Shown here one piece after another: positions 17,184 through 25,556 of a stretch of DNA of 38,860 nt. The DNA is from Deltaproteobacteria bacterium (GTDB lineage: Bacteria; Desulfobacterota; Desulfobulbia; Desulfobulbales; Desulfurivibrionaceae). Every line of letters starts with the position of its first letter. The first letter of the stretch is position 1. A program made the position numbers and the translations under genes. Location of the stretch: the NCBI GenBank assembly GCA_026388695.1, contig JAPLJH010000077.1:1-38860 (forward strand), in the 5' to 3' direction. Below the pieces are notes generated by a model, which saw nothing but the letters and a program-made list of their open reading frames with translations, did not search any database and had not been told where the DNA came from.

Positions 17184-17615
17184 ATGAAGGTAAAACAGCT
17201 CGAAATTTTCCTGGAAAAAAAGTCGGATCGGCTGGCCGACGTCAGCCGCACCCTGGCTGAAAACGCCATCAACATCCGGGCTCTTTCCCTGGCCGATGTC
17301 GGTGATTTCGGCATCCTTCGGCTGGTGGTCAACGACACCACCAAAGCCCAGCAGGCTCTGACGGAAAACGGCTTCAGCGTAGGCCTCACCGAGGTGCTGG
17401 CCGTGGAGGTCCCGGACAAACCCGGCGCTCTGGACTGCATCCTCCAAATGGCTGCCGAAGGCGGACTCACCGTGGAATATGTGTACGCCTTTTCCAAGAA
17501 GAGCGGCGAATCCGGCATGCTTTTGTTCCGTTTCGACGACCAGGACGCAGCGGTGGAGGTCTTCCACAAGGCGGGCTGCCCCTTGTTGAGCGACGACCAG
17601 GTCCACTCCCTGTAA
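17184..17615 (+). CDS. Tandem ACT domain protein
   Basis: 143 residues with two ACT modules: MKVKQLEIFLEKKSDRLADVSRTLAENAINIRALSLAD... and, from about residue 71, VLAVEVPDKPGALDCILQMAAEGGLTVEYVYAF. ACT domains bind amino acids and act as regulators. Stand-alone tandem ACT proteins of this type often lie near phenylacetate-CoA ligase or aminotransferase genes, as here where a class I aminotransferase follows after 15 bp. An AGAGGGG SD supports the start. Likely an amino-acid-sensing partner; ligand unknown. Confidence 0.88.
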   Translation: MKVKQLEIFLEKKSDRLADVSRTLAENAINIRALSLADVGDFGILRLVVNDTTKAQQALTENGFSVGLTEVLAVEVPDKPGALDCILQMAAEGGLTVEYVYAFSKKSGESGMLLFRFDDQDAAVEVFHKAGCPLLSDDQVHSL

Positions 17616-17630
17616 GCAAGAGGAAACCCC

Positions 17631-18809
17631 ATGGCTATCTCCCAAAAAATGCTCGCCTTTGCGGAACGCTCCTCCTGGATCCGCAAGATGTTTGAAGAAG
17701 GCGCCCGACTCAAGGCCCAGTACGGCGCAGACCAGGTCTGCGACTTCAGCCTCGGCAACCCGGATCTGCCGCCGCCCGCCCAATACCAAGAGGCGGTGCA
17801 TAAGGTTATCGCCGCAGAGACCCAAGGCAGCCACGCCTACATGGCCAACAACGGCTATGCCTTTGTCCGGGAGGCGGTGGCCAAGCAGATCAGCGCCGAG
17901 CAGGGCTTGGCCCTTGGCCAGGACGATATTTTAATGACCGTGGGCGCGGCCGGGGGTATCAACGTAGTGATGAAATCCCTGCTCGATCCCGGCGACGAGG
18001 TGATCATCCTCGCCCCTTTCTTTGTCGAGTACACCTTCTATGTGGACAACCACGGCGGGGCAACCAAGGTGGTCAACACCGCCGCGGATTTCAGCCTGGA
18101 CCTCGCAGCCATCGAGGCAGCCATCACCCCGAAAACCAAGGCGATCATCATCAACAGCCCCAACAACCCCACCGGCCAGATCTATTCGGCTGCGGAGCTT
18201 GCCGGATTGGCGGAGGTGCTGACCAAGGCCGGGCAGACCATCTATCTCATCAGCGACGAGCCCTACCGCAAAATCGTCTACGACGGCCACACAGTACCCA
18301 GCGTTTTTGCCGCCTACCGCAACAGCCTCATCGTTTCTTCGTATTCCAAGGATCTTTCCCTGCCCGGCGAACGCATCGGCTACATCGCCGTACACCCGCA
18401 AATCGAGGGCAAACCCCAGTTGCTCGGAGCCATGACACTGGCCAACCGGATTCTCGGTTTTGTCAATGCCCCGGCTCTGATGCAACGGGTGGTGGCAGAG
18501 CTTCAGGGGGTCACGGTGGACGGCACCATCTATGCCCGCCGTCGCGAATTGTTCTGCAAGGTGCTGAGCGAGGCGGGATACGAGTTTGTCCCACCCAAAG
18601 GCGCTTTCTACATGTTCCCCAAATCGCCCATCGCCGATGACGCCCAGTTTGTCGGGCTGCTGGCCGAGGAGAAGATTCTGGGTGTGCCAGGCCGAGGTTT
18701 TGGCATGCCGGGCTATTTCCGTCTCGCTTTCTGCGTGGAGGACGCGGTGATCAGCCGCTCCGCCCAGGGCTTCAAAAAAGCCCTGGCTGCCGCCAAGGCT
18801 TTGGCATAA
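17631..18809 (+). CDS. Class I/II PLP-dependent aminotransferase
   Basis: 392 residues, a full-length fold-type I aminotransferase. Seen: FSLGNPDLPPP near residue 40, AYMANNGYAFVREAVA, NSPNNPTGQIY (Asn of the PLP site), ISDEPYRKIVYDG (Asp), SYSKDLSLPGERIGY with the Schiff-base Lys, and the C-terminal RLAFCVED with the carboxylate-binding Arg. Family members make or use aspartate, alanine or aromatic amino acids with 2-oxoglutarate or pyruvate. The preceding tandem ACT gene suggests that a specific amino acid controls this step. An AGAGGAAAC SD precedes the ATG. Confidence 0.9.
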   Translation: MAISQKMLAFAERSSWIRKMFEEGARLKAQYGADQVCDFSLGNPDLPPPAQYQEAVHKVIAAETQGSHAYMANNGYAFVREAVAKQISAEQGLALGQDDILMTVGAAGGINVVMKSLLDPGDEVIILAPFFVEYTFYVDNHGGATKVVNTAADFSLDLAAIEAAITPKTKAIIINSPNNPTGQIYSAAELAGLAEVLTKAGQTIYLISDEPYRKIVYDGHTVPSVFAAYRNSLIVSSYSKDLSLPGERIGYIAVHPQIEGKPQLLGAMTLANRILGFVNAPALMQRVVAELQGVTVDGTIYARRRELFCKVLSEAGYEFVPPKGAFYMFPKSPIADDAQFVGLLAEEKILGVPGRGFGMPGYFRLAFCVEDAVISRSAQGFKKALAAAKALA

Positions 18810-18837
18810 CCCAACACATCACACCGAGGTTGTACAA

Positions 18838-19542
18838 ATGGGAGACGCACTGGCGCTACTCGCCCTGCTGATCGGGCTGGAATTGGTTCTCGGGGTGGAC
18901 AACATCCTAGTCATCGCGATCTTTGTCGGCCGCTTGCCTGCGGAGCGTCGCCACAACGCCCGGCTGGCAGGACTCGCCTTTGCCCTGATCGCCCGGATCG
19001 CCATGCTGGTGGCCCTACTCAGCCTGGCCAATCTTACCAACCCCGTTCTTTTTAATCTTTCCGTGCGGGATCTGATCCTAATTTCCGGCGGTCTATTCCT
19101 GCTCTTCAAAGCGGTAAAGGAGATCCACCACACGGTGGAGGCCAAGGAAGAAGGCGCCGGACCCAATATGGTCATGGGCGGCTTTGCCTCGGTCATCGGC
19201 CAGATCGTTTTGCTGGATATCGTTTTTTCCATCGACTCGGTGATCACCGCCATCGGCCTCACCGACCAGGCCTGGATCATCATCGCCTCGGTGGTGGTCT
19301 CCTTCGTGGCCATCCTCTTTTTTGCCAAACCCATCGGCGAGTTTATCCTCCAACACCCGGCCATCAAGATCCTCGCCCTCTCCTTTTTGATCACCATCGG
19401 GGTGACCATTTTCATGGAAGGACTGCACAAGCATGTACCCAAGGGATACATCTACCTGCCCATGGGCTTCGCCCTTCTGGTGGAGATCTTGCAAATGCGC
19501 TACGAGCACAACCGCAAGAAGGTTGCGGTCAGACCCGAATAA
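18838..19542 (+). CDS. TerC family integral membrane protein
   Basis: 234 residues, about seven membrane helices. It opens ALLALLIGLELVLGVDNILVIAIFVGRLP and has a second acidic helix pair GQIVLLDIVFSIDSVITAIG, the two conserved Asp-rich helix motifs (GVDN and SIDSV) of the TerC family. TerC proteins are linked to metal handling; several are manganese exporters that help load secreted enzymes. It lies 28 bp after the aminotransferase and 21 bp before yjbQ, so it may be read with them. No riboswitch is visible upstream. Confidence 0.9.
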   Translation: MGDALALLALLIGLELVLGVDNILVIAIFVGRLPAERRHNARLAGLAFALIARIAMLVALLSLANLTNPVLFNLSVRDLILISGGLFLLFKAVKEIHHTVEAKEEGAGPNMVMGGFASVIGQIVLLDIVFSIDSVITAIGLTDQAWIIIASVVVSFVAILFFAKPIGEFILQHPAIKILALSFLITIGVTIFMEGLHKHVPKGYIYLPMGFALLVEILQMRYEHNRKKVAVRPE

Positions 19543-19563
19543 CTCCGACAGGAATTTCCAGCC

Positions 19564-19980
19564 ATGAAAAGCTTTCGCAAGGAACTTCTCTTCAACATCC
19601 CCACCCGCCGCGCCTTCATCAACATCACCCCGCAAGTAGCGGAGTGCCTGCACGAATCCGGAATCCGGGAAGGGCTGGCCCTGATCAACGCCATGCACAT
19701 CACCGCCTCGGTCTTCATCAACGACGATGAGTCTGGGCTGCATCACGACTACGAGGTGTGGCTGGAAAAACTCGCCCCGCACGAACCGGTTTCCCAGTAC
19801 CAGCATAACGGCTACGAAGACAATGGCGACGCCCACCTGAAACGGCAAATCATGGGCCGCGAGGTTGTGGTGGCCGTCACCGATGGCAAACTCGACTTCG
19901 GCCCCTGGGAACAGATTTTCTACGGCGAGTTTGACGGCGGCCGCAAAAAAAGGGTGCTGGTAAAAATCATCGGGGAATAG
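19564..19980 (+). CDS. YjbQ family protein (UPF0047)
   Basis: 138 residues, the usual length. Signature: [53 protein letters not shown], then [35 protein letters not shown]. The conserved His and acidic residues form the small active-site trimer known from structures; E. coli YjbQ has weak thiamin-phosphate synthase activity but its physiological role is open. An AGGAA SD lies upstream. It is the last gene of the rightward run; a hairpin follows. Confidence 0.92.
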   Translation: MKSFRKELLFNIPTRRAFINITPQVAECLHESGIREGLALINAMHITASVFINDDESGLHHDYEVWLEKLAPHEPVSQYQHNGYEDNGDAHLKRQIMGREVVVAVTDGKLDFGPWEQIFYGEFDGGRKKRVLVKIIGE

Positions 19981-20032
19981 TCCGCCCTCTGGCCGGAGCA
20001 GAGGACGGTGAGCCCTGCCCCTGAAATGAAAG

Positions 20033-20061
20033 AGCCCTGTCCGCTCATCGCAAACAGGGCT
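20033..20061. terminator. Hairpin between convergent genes
   Basis: A perfect 8-bp inverted repeat AGCCCTGT (20033-20040) and ACAGGGCT (20054-20061) with a 13-base loop. Read leftward it is followed by CTTTCATTT, so it may end the minus-strand gene; rightward there is no T tract. It probably insulates yjbQ from the converging gene. Confidence 0.5.
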
Positions 20062-20087
20062 ACACTATTCAACCACAAAAAAACGGA

Positions 20088-20453
20088 TCAACGGCCGCGG
20101 CCGCTACCAGGACCCATGATTCCAGGTCCTGGCCCCATACCGGCCCCACCCATCGGCGGCTCATCGGGCAAGGCGACGCCCCGTTCCTTGGCCCGCTCCT
20201 TCATGCGTTCATGCTGCTCCTTGCGGATCTGTTCGCGCTCCTCCGCTGTTTTCGCCGCCCGCATCTTGGCGCGATGTTCACGCCGTTCCTGCGGCGTCAT
20301 CAATTGACTTCCGTAGGCCTGCTCCTGGGTTTTGGTCTGGACCTGGCTTTGGGTCTGCTCCCGGGTGCGCGCCTGTTCCTCCGCCAGTGCGACCCCGGCG
20401 GCAAGCAGGATTATTCCAACCGAAGCCCAGACAAACACGAGTTGTTTTTTCAT
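20088..20453 (-). CDS. Secreted Glu/Gln/Arg-rich protein
   Basis: 121 residues. A Sec signal peptide (MKKQLVFVWASVGIILLAAGVALA) is followed by a highly charged region: Gln/Thr/Glu repeats (ARTREQTQSQVQTKTQEQ), then LMTPQERREHRAKMRAAKTAEEREQIRKEQHERMKERA, a likely helix, and a Gly/Pro/Met tail (GGAGMGPGPGIMGPGSGRG). The TPQERxxxRxKM...A...EREQIRxEQHERM pattern recurs in small periplasmic proteins of this lineage; no enzyme motif is seen. A GGAGGTG SD fixes the start. An AT-rich inverted repeat lies in the divergent upstream region. Confidence 0.72.
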   Translation of the reverse strand: MKKQLVFVWASVGIILLAAGVALAEEQARTREQTQSQVQTKTQEQAYGSQLMTPQERREHRAKMRAAKTAEEREQIRKEQHERMKERAKERGVALPDEPPMGGAGMGPGPGIMGPGSGRGR

Positions 20454-20528
20454 GATTGGCACCTCCCTCACTTGTGGTTTATGCAACGGAAGCGGCAAAT
20501 GCCACGATCCGCAGCCTTGCGTAATATA

Positions 20529-20545
20529 ATTGTCGATAAAACAAT
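20529..20545. promoter_or_regulatory. AT-rich inverted repeat, possible operator
   Basis: ATTGT (20529-20533), 7-base centre, ACAAT (20541-20545), flanked by TATA and TATTAT, between two divergent genes for secreted proteins. The form is that of a dimeric regulator site (half-sites near CRP/FNR type), but half-sites and spacing match no regulator well enough to name it. Confidence 0.3.
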
Positions 20546-20636
20546 ATTATGCGGCCGGTGCTCCTGAAAGTCAAGCCGCTGCAACGGCAAGATCATCATG
20601 AAACCGCTCTTGTTCCGCGACTGGCCGTTTCCTTTC

Positions 20637-20666
20637 TTGACACCCTTGCCACCGAGTTGATACGGT
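20637..20666 (+). promoter_or_regulatory. Promoter of the Yx(F/W/Y)xxD secreted protein
   Basis: Consensus TTGACA (20637-20642), 18-bp spacer and TACGGT (20661-20666). The start would be near 20673, leaving a leader with AAGGAGGGG before the ATG at 20717. The -35 is strong, the -10 weak. Confidence 0.5.
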
Positions 20667-20716
20667 TTAAGAAACGGAGTTGCCATTTTCTACACTTATC
20701 TAAGGAGGGGACGCAT

Positions 20717-21124
20717 ATGAAGAGCATTACCAGCATGTTCACCGTGGCGTTTTTAGCGGGCCTGTTGCTGACCGCGACAGTTTCTCTGGCTGATCATCAT
20801 GCGGTCAAGGTCTCGAAGAAGGAAGGGGTCGGCAGTTTCCTGGTCGATACAAAGGGCACGACCCTGTATTATTTCAAGAAGGACACCCCCGGTAAAAGCG
20901 CCTGCGAAGGGGACTGCGTGGCAAAATGGCCCCTGTATTTTCGTGAGGCTGTGGCTGCCAAGGATGGCTTGAAGACCGAGGATTTTGCAACCATCACCCG
21001 CGCCGATGGTCAGAAGCAGACGACCTACAAGGGCATGCCGCTGTACTATTTTGTCGGGGACAAAAACCCTGGAGATACCACCGGGCAAGGGGTGAAGGAC
21101 GTCTGGTATGTTGTGAATCCCTAA
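20717..21124 (+). CDS. Secreted Yx(F/W/Y)xxD-repeat protein (COG4315 type)
   Basis: 135 residues. Signal peptide (KSITSMFTVAFLAGLLLTATVSLA, cleaved near residue 26), then the family features: GSFLVDTKGTTLYYFKKDTPGKSACEGDCVAKWP with the YxFxxD motif and a CxxxC pair, and a second copy near the C-terminus (GMPLYYFVGDKNPGDTTGQG). These exported proteins are widespread and of unknown function; the two repeats form one small beta domain. The SD AAGGAGGGG is six bases before ATG, so longer upstream frames are not used. A monocistronic unit: promoter before, strong terminator after. Confidence 0.88.
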   Translation: MKSITSMFTVAFLAGLLLTATVSLADHHAVKVSKKEGVGSFLVDTKGTTLYYFKKDTPGKSACEGDCVAKWPLYFREAVAAKDGLKTEDFATITRADGQKQTTYKGMPLYYFVGDKNPGDTTGQGVKDVWYVVNP

Positions 21125-21151
21125 ACGATAGTTTAAGGATATCGCTTAACC

Positions 21152-21181
21152 AGCCCCTGTCTTCGGACAGGGGCTTTTTTT
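21152..21181 (+). terminator. Intrinsic terminator with TTCG tetraloop
   Basis: Ten-base-pair stem AGCCCCTGTC/GACAGGGGCT closed by a TTCG loop and followed by seven T. Ends the secreted protein gene and lies only 31 bp before the hrpB reading frame. Confidence 0.92.
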
Positions 21182-21211
21182 AGAAATAACTCCCAAAAGA
21201 GCCCCTTTATC

Positions 21212-23728
21212 ATAACCCTCCCCATCCATGAAATCCTGCCGGAGCTGCGGGCAAAACTGATCAACCGCGAAGCGGTGGTGCTCAGCGCCCCGCCCGGTTC
21301 CGGCAAGACCACGGTTGCGCCCCTGGCCCTGCTTGATGAGCCCTGGCTGGCAGGGCGTACCATCCTGATGCTCGAACCGCGCAGGCTTGCGGCCCGGTTG
21401 GCCGCGACCTTCATGGCCCGACAACTGGGCGAGGAGGTCGGCCAGACCGTGGGTTACCGGGTCCGTTTTGAAGCAAAGGTCTCCCCGGCAACCCGGGTGG
21501 AGGTGGTTACCGAGGGGGTCCTTACCCGAAGGATGCAGGACGATCCCGAGTTATCCGGGGTGGGGCTGGTGATTTTTGACGAATTCCACGAACGCAGCCT
21601 GCAAGCCGACCTGGCCCTCGCCCTCTGCTTGGATGTGATGAGCGGCCTGCGGGACGATCTCAAACTCCTGATCATGTCCGCCACCCTGGACACCGTGGCA
21701 GTCAGCCGGTTGTTGGATAATGCCCCGGTGGTTATGGGCACGGGCCAAAGCTATGCCGTGGGGGTGGAATATGGCAGGGAAGGACAATTGGTCCAGCCCC
21801 GCGAGATCGCCAAACAGGTGGCCGCAACCATCCACAAGGCCCTGACCGAACAGCCGGGCGACATCCTGGCCTTTCTCCCCGGCGCTGCCGAGATCCGCTT
21901 TGCCCAAGCCCTACTGACTACGGCCCTGCCCGCAAACGAAATCGCCATCCATCCCCTGTACGGCGACCTGAGCCTTGCCGCCCAGACCGCCGCGGTGCAG
22001 CCGGACCCGAATGGCCGACGGCGCATCATCCTGGCCACGCCCATTGCCGAAACGAGTATCACCATCGAGGGCATCCATACCGTGGTGGACAGCGGTTGGA
22101 AACGGAGCCCGCAATTCGACCCCAACAGCGGTCTGAGCCGCCTTACCACCCAACGCATCTCGCACGCCTCGGCCACCCAACGCACCGGCCGGGCCGGACG
22201 CCTTGGCCCCGGCCACTGTTACCGGTTGTGGAGCATGGGAGAGGACCACGGCCTCAGGCCCTTCGACCCGCCGGAGATCATGGCCGCCGACCTGTGCCAG
22301 CTGGTCCTGGACCTGGCCCGCTGGGGGGTGCATACCCCTGACGGACTGCGTTGGCTCGATCCCCCGCCAGCTGGGCATTTCGCCCAGGCACAATCGGTAT
22401 TGCTGGCTCTCGGAGCCCTGGACCCACAGGGCCGCATCACTCCCCTGGGCCGTAAAATGGCCGAGCTCCCAGCCCACCCGCGCCTGGGGCACATGCTGCT
22501 GGCGGCGGCACAACATGGGGCAACCGATCTGGCCTGCGATCTCGCCGCCCTGCTCTCGGAGCGGGATATCATCAAAGGGCGGGCCCGTTCGACAGATATC
22601 GAAGACCGGCTCCACGCCCTGGCCGTCTTCCGCACCGATGGCCCGGCTGCGGCCAAGGCCCTGGATGCGGATACCGATGCTTGCCGCAGGGTGGTGCAGA
22701 CCAGCAAGCAGCTTTGGGAACATCTGCCCAAACCCGGCCGAGGCAAGGGTGAGGAGGTAAGCGCGGGCGAACTCCTGGCCCTCGCCTTCCCGGATCGAAT
22801 CGCCCTGCGCCGGACCGAAAACACGGGCCAATACAAGCTGGCTTCCGGGCGCGGCGCAGTGCTCCCTGCCCACGACCGCCTCGCCGCGTATGAATATCTG
22901 GCCGTGGCCGAATTGGACGCAGGAAAAATCGAAGGCCGCATCTTTCTCGCCGCCCCCCTAGCAAAAGAATCCCTGTTGGCCCTGTTCGCCGCCCGGCTAC
23001 AACGGGAGGAAAAGGTCTATTGGGATGAGCAGAGCAATGCGGTAAAAGCCCTGCGCCTCGTGAGGTTGGGCGAGCTGACCTTGGAAACCGCCCCTTTGGC
23101 AAAACCCTCTGCCGAAGCGGTACTGACCGCCCTGCTCTCCGGCATCCACAGCCTCGGCCTTGCCGCCCTGCCCTGGAGCGATAAAGCCCGGGAGTTACAG
23201 GCACGCCTGGAAAGCATGCGGCTCTGGCAGCCCAATGCCGGTTGGCCCGAGGTCTCCGATGCCTGCCTGACTGAAACCCTTGAGCAGTGGCTCCCCCCCT
23301 ATCTCAACGGGATGCGCAGCGTGGAACATCTCAAAAAACTCGATCTCTTCACCATCCTTGCCGCCCGGCTCGACTGGCAACAGCAGACCCAACTGGACCG
23401 CGAGGCCCCCACCCACCTCACGGTGCCCAGCGGCTCACGGATCAAGCTGCGCTACACCCCCGGCGAGGCTCCGGTGCTGGCGGTGCGCCTTCAGGAGATG
23501 TTCGGCTTAGCCGACACCCCGAAGGTCTGCAACAACACAGTGCCGGTGCTCCTCCACCTCCTTTCCCCGGCCCAACGGCCCATGCAGATCACCCAGGATC
23601 TGCGCGGCTTCTGGGAGGGGGCCTACCACGAAGTGAAAAAGGAACTCCGGGGTCGCTATCCTAAACACCACTGGCCGGATGACCCCTGGCAGGCCCAACC
23701 CACCAGCCGGATCAAGCCCCGGAAATAG
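21212..23728 (+). CDS. hrpB: ATP-dependent helicase HrpB, with a non-standard start codon
   Basis: DEAH-type helicase of 838 residues. Counting from the ATA codon: TLPIHEILPELRAKLINREA is the family N-terminus, Walker A APPGSGKTT (26-34), LEPRRLAARLAA, DEFHE (123-127), MSATLD near 152, QRTGRAGR in motif VI, the helicase-associated and OB-like regions, and an HrpB C-terminal domain ending near HHWPDDPW. The length matches E. coli HrpB (~820). The family N-terminus is in frame but begins with ATA ACC CTC CCC; no ATG, GTG or TTG lies between the stop at 21134 and the GTG codons at 21275/21278, which would delete the first 21 residues just before Walker A. Either AUA is used, or translation starts late, or the ATG has mutated. 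The only nearby purine run is AAAAGAG. The RNA target is unknown; no operon partner. Confidence 0.85.
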   Translation: MTLPIHEILPELRAKLINREAVVLSAPPGSGKTTVAPLALLDEPWLAGRTILMLEPRRLAARLAATFMARQLGEEVGQTVGYRVRFEAKVSPATRVEVVTEGVLTRRMQDDPELSGVGLVIFDEFHERSLQADLALALCLDVMSGLRDDLKLLIMSATLDTVAVSRLLDNAPVVMGTGQSYAVGVEYGREGQLVQPREIAKQVAATIHKALTEQPGDILAFLPGAAEIRFAQALLTTALPANEIAIHPLYGDLSLAAQTAAVQPDPNGRRRIILATPIAETSITIEGIHTVVDSGWKRSPQFDPNSGLSRLTTQRISHASATQRTGRAGRLGPGHCYRLWSMGEDHGLRPFDPPEIMAADLCQLVLDLARWGVHTPDGLRWLDPPPAGHFAQAQSVLLALGALDPQGRITPLGRKMAELPAHPRLGHMLLAAAQHGATDLACDLAALLSERDIIKGRARSTDIEDRLHALAVFRTDGPAAAKALDADTDACRRVVQTSKQLWEHLPKPGRGKGEEVSAGELLALAFPDRIALRRTENTGQYKLASGRGAVLPAHDRLAAYEYLAVAELDAGKIEGRIFLAAPLAKESLLALFAARLQREEKVYWDEQSNAVKALRLVRLGELTLETAPLAKPSAEAVLTALLSGIHSLGLAALPWSDKARELQARLESMRLWQPNAGWPEVSDACLTETLEQWLPPYLNGMRSVEHLKKLDLFTILAARLDWQQQTQLDREAPTHLTVPSGSRIKLRYTPGEAPVLAVRLQEMFGLADTPKVCNNTVPVLLHLLSPAQRPMQITQDLRGFWEGAYHEVKKELRGRYPKHHWPDDPWQAQPTSRIKPRK

Positions 23729-23752
23729 GCGGAGGTTGAGCACGGCAAATCC

Positions 23753-23783
23753 TTGGTGCGCGCCGTCTCCTGCGTGGTACAAT
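23753..23783 (+). promoter_or_regulatory. Possible extended -10 promoter of the aldolase pair
   Basis: TGG directly before TACAAT (23778-23783) makes an extended -10 box; a TTGGTG lies 19 bp upstream. The start near 23790 leaves a 26-base leader with AAGGAGTG. Moderate support. Confidence 0.4.
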
Positions 23784-23815
23784 GCCCCAGACAAAAATCT
23801 AACAAGGAGTGGCCC

Positions 23816-24445
23816 ATGGCGCTTGAGGTTTCGGTAATCGGCATATTGCGGGGGGTGGAAGGGGATTTCTTCGGCGAGGTCATGCAAATCTCCTTTGCCG
23901 CCGGGCTTACGGCCATGGAAGTCACCATGAACACTCCAGGGGCCGAGAAGATCGTTGCCGAATACCGTCCCGCCGTGCCGAGCGGCAAGCTGCTGGGCAT
24001 GGGCACCATCCGCAATCTCGATGAGGCCAGGCGGGCCGTGGCCGCCGGGGCTATGTTTCTCGTCACCCCCAACCTGGACCTCGGGGTGATCGAGTATGCC
24101 AAGTCAGAAGGCATCCCCATTGTCGCCGGAGCGCTGACCCCCACCGAGGTCTACGCCGCCTGGGCCGCCGGGGCCGATCTGGTCAAGGTCTTCCCCTGCG
24201 GCGCCATGGGCGGCCCCCAGTATATCAAAGATCTCCTCGGACCTTTCGATCATCTCCGGCTCGCAGCCGTAGGCGGGGTGAGCAGTGCCAATCTTGCCGA
24301 ATATTTTGCCGCAGGCGCGGCGGCGGTGGGTGTTTCCTCCAGCCTCTTTGGCGGCAAGGCCTTGCGGGAGAAGGATCTTTCCCAGATCGGGCAAAACGTA
24401 AAAATTTTCATTGAGCATTGCCTGGCCGCAAAAGATCGGGTATGA
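23816..24445 (+). CDS. KDPG/KHG aldolase family protein
   Basis: 209-residue class I aldolase. Visible: VIGILRGVE at the N-terminus, GLTAMEVTMNTPGA with the catalytic Glu, GKLLGMGTIRNLDEARRAVAAGAMFLVTPNLD, and GADLVKVFPCGAMGGPQYIKDLLGPF with the Schiff-base Lys. Family members split 2-keto-3-deoxy-6-phosphogluconate or 4-hydroxy-2-oxoglutarate into pyruvate and an aldehyde, or run the reverse. No Entner-Doudoroff dehydratase is nearby; instead a DRE-TIM aldolase-like gene follows after 49 bp, which suggests a different pyruvate-linked pathway. An AAGGAGTG SD supports this ATG over the upstream frame. Confidence 0.85.
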   Translation: MALEVSVIGILRGVEGDFFGEVMQISFAAGLTAMEVTMNTPGAEKIVAEYRPAVPSGKLLGMGTIRNLDEARRAVAAGAMFLVTPNLDLGVIEYAKSEGIPIVAGALTPTEVYAAWAAGADLVKVFPCGAMGGPQYIKDLLGPFDHLRLAAVGGVSSANLAEYFAAGAAAVGVSSSLFGGKALREKDLSQIGQNVKIFIEHCLAAKDRV

Positions 24446-24494
24446 TCTCCTCCTTTACTTCGTAAATCTACGTCTTTTTCAAGGAGACTTTGTC

Positions 24495-25442
24495 ATGTTT
24501 AGACCGGAAATTAAAGTTATCGACTGTACTGTCCGCGACGGCGGCTTGATGAACAAATGGCAGTTTGACGACAAGTTCGTCCGCGCTGTCTATCAAGGGC
24601 TGAGCGAGGCCGGGGTCGACTACATGGAGATCGGCTACCTCAGCTCCGAATCCGCTTTTTGCCGCACCGAGGTCGGCCCCTGGAAATTCTGCGCCGAGGA
24701 TGATCTGCAGCGCATCATCGGAGACAGCGAAAAAAAGATCAAATTCTCGGCCATGGCCGACATCGGTCGCATCGACTACAACGATATCCGCCCCCAAAAG
24801 GAGAGCGTGCTCGATATGGTGCGGGTGGCCTGCTATGTTCACCAGATCGACAAGGCCATCGCCCTGGCCCACCACTGCGAAGACAAGGGCTACGAAACGA
24901 CGATCAATCTGATGGCCGTCTCCACCGTGGGCCCACGGGAGCTGGAAGAAGGGCTGGACGACCTGGCGAAAAGCCGGGTGCCGATCATCTATCTGGTGGA
25001 CAGCTTCGGCGCCTTCTACCAGGAAGACATCGAGCTGCTGGCAAAAAAATACATGGAACGGCTGCCGGGAAAAACCATCGGCATCCACGCCCACAACAAC
25101 CAGCAGCTGGCCTTTGCCAACACCATCTCCTCGGTGATCTGCGGGATCAACTACCTGGACGCCACCCTGTACGGCATGGGACGCGGCGCGGGCAACTGCC
25201 CCACGGAACTGCTGCTCTCCTTTCTCAAAAATCCCAAGTTCAATGTGCGCCCGCTCATCAAGGTCATCGAAGAGGAGATTCTCCCCTGGCGGGAAAAAAT
25301 CGACTGGGGCTATTTCATCCCCTACATGGTCGGCGGAGTTATGAACCAGCATCCAAAAGCAGCCATGGCCTGCATGGAATCCGACAAGAAAAACCAGATC
25401 ACCGAATTTTACGACCAGATGACCAGCGCCGCAGCTATCTGA
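24495..25442 (+). CDS. DRE-TIM (HMGL-like) aldolase family protein
   Basis: 315 residues. It opens with IKVIDCTVRDGGLMNKWQF, a variant of the DxTLRDG metal and substrate motif, then VDYMEIGYLSS, YLVDSFGAF, and the metal-binding GIHAHNNQQLAFAN, followed by the glycine loop YGMGRGAGNCPTELL. These features fit the HMG-CoA lyase / 4-hydroxy-2-oxovalerate aldolase / isopropylmalate synthase superfamily, closest in style to short catalytic-domain-only aldolases. Substrate unknown; an acyl-CoA or aldehyde plus pyruvate is likely. An AAGGAGACT SD fixes the start. It pairs with the class I aldolase upstream and ends at a strong terminator. Confidence 0.82.
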   Translation: MFRPEIKVIDCTVRDGGLMNKWQFDDKFVRAVYQGLSEAGVDYMEIGYLSSESAFCRTEVGPWKFCAEDDLQRIIGDSEKKIKFSAMADIGRIDYNDIRPQKESVLDMVRVACYVHQIDKAIALAHHCEDKGYETTINLMAVSTVGPRELEEGLDDLAKSRVPIIYLVDSFGAFYQEDIELLAKKYMERLPGKTIGIHAHNNQQLAFANTISSVICGINYLDATLYGMGRGAGNCPTELLLSFLKNPKFNVRPLIKVIEEEILPWREKIDWGYFIPYMVGGVMNQHPKAAMACMESDKKNQITEFYDQMTSAAAI

Positions 25443-25466
25443 TTCTTTTCACCCAGTTTTCTCAGC

Positions 25467-25499
25467 AAGGCAGATCCTTCCGGGGTCTGCCTTTTTTTT
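25467..25499 (+). terminator. Intrinsic terminator of the aldolase pair
   Basis: Stem AAGGCAGATCC/GGGGTCTGCCTT around TTCC, followed by eight T. Twenty-five bases after the stop codon. Confidence 0.9.
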
Positions 25500-25556
25500 G
25501 CTAGCCCTCCCCCTCTTTGCGTTTATAATGAGGAAAAGAACCGAGAGGAGGACCGT

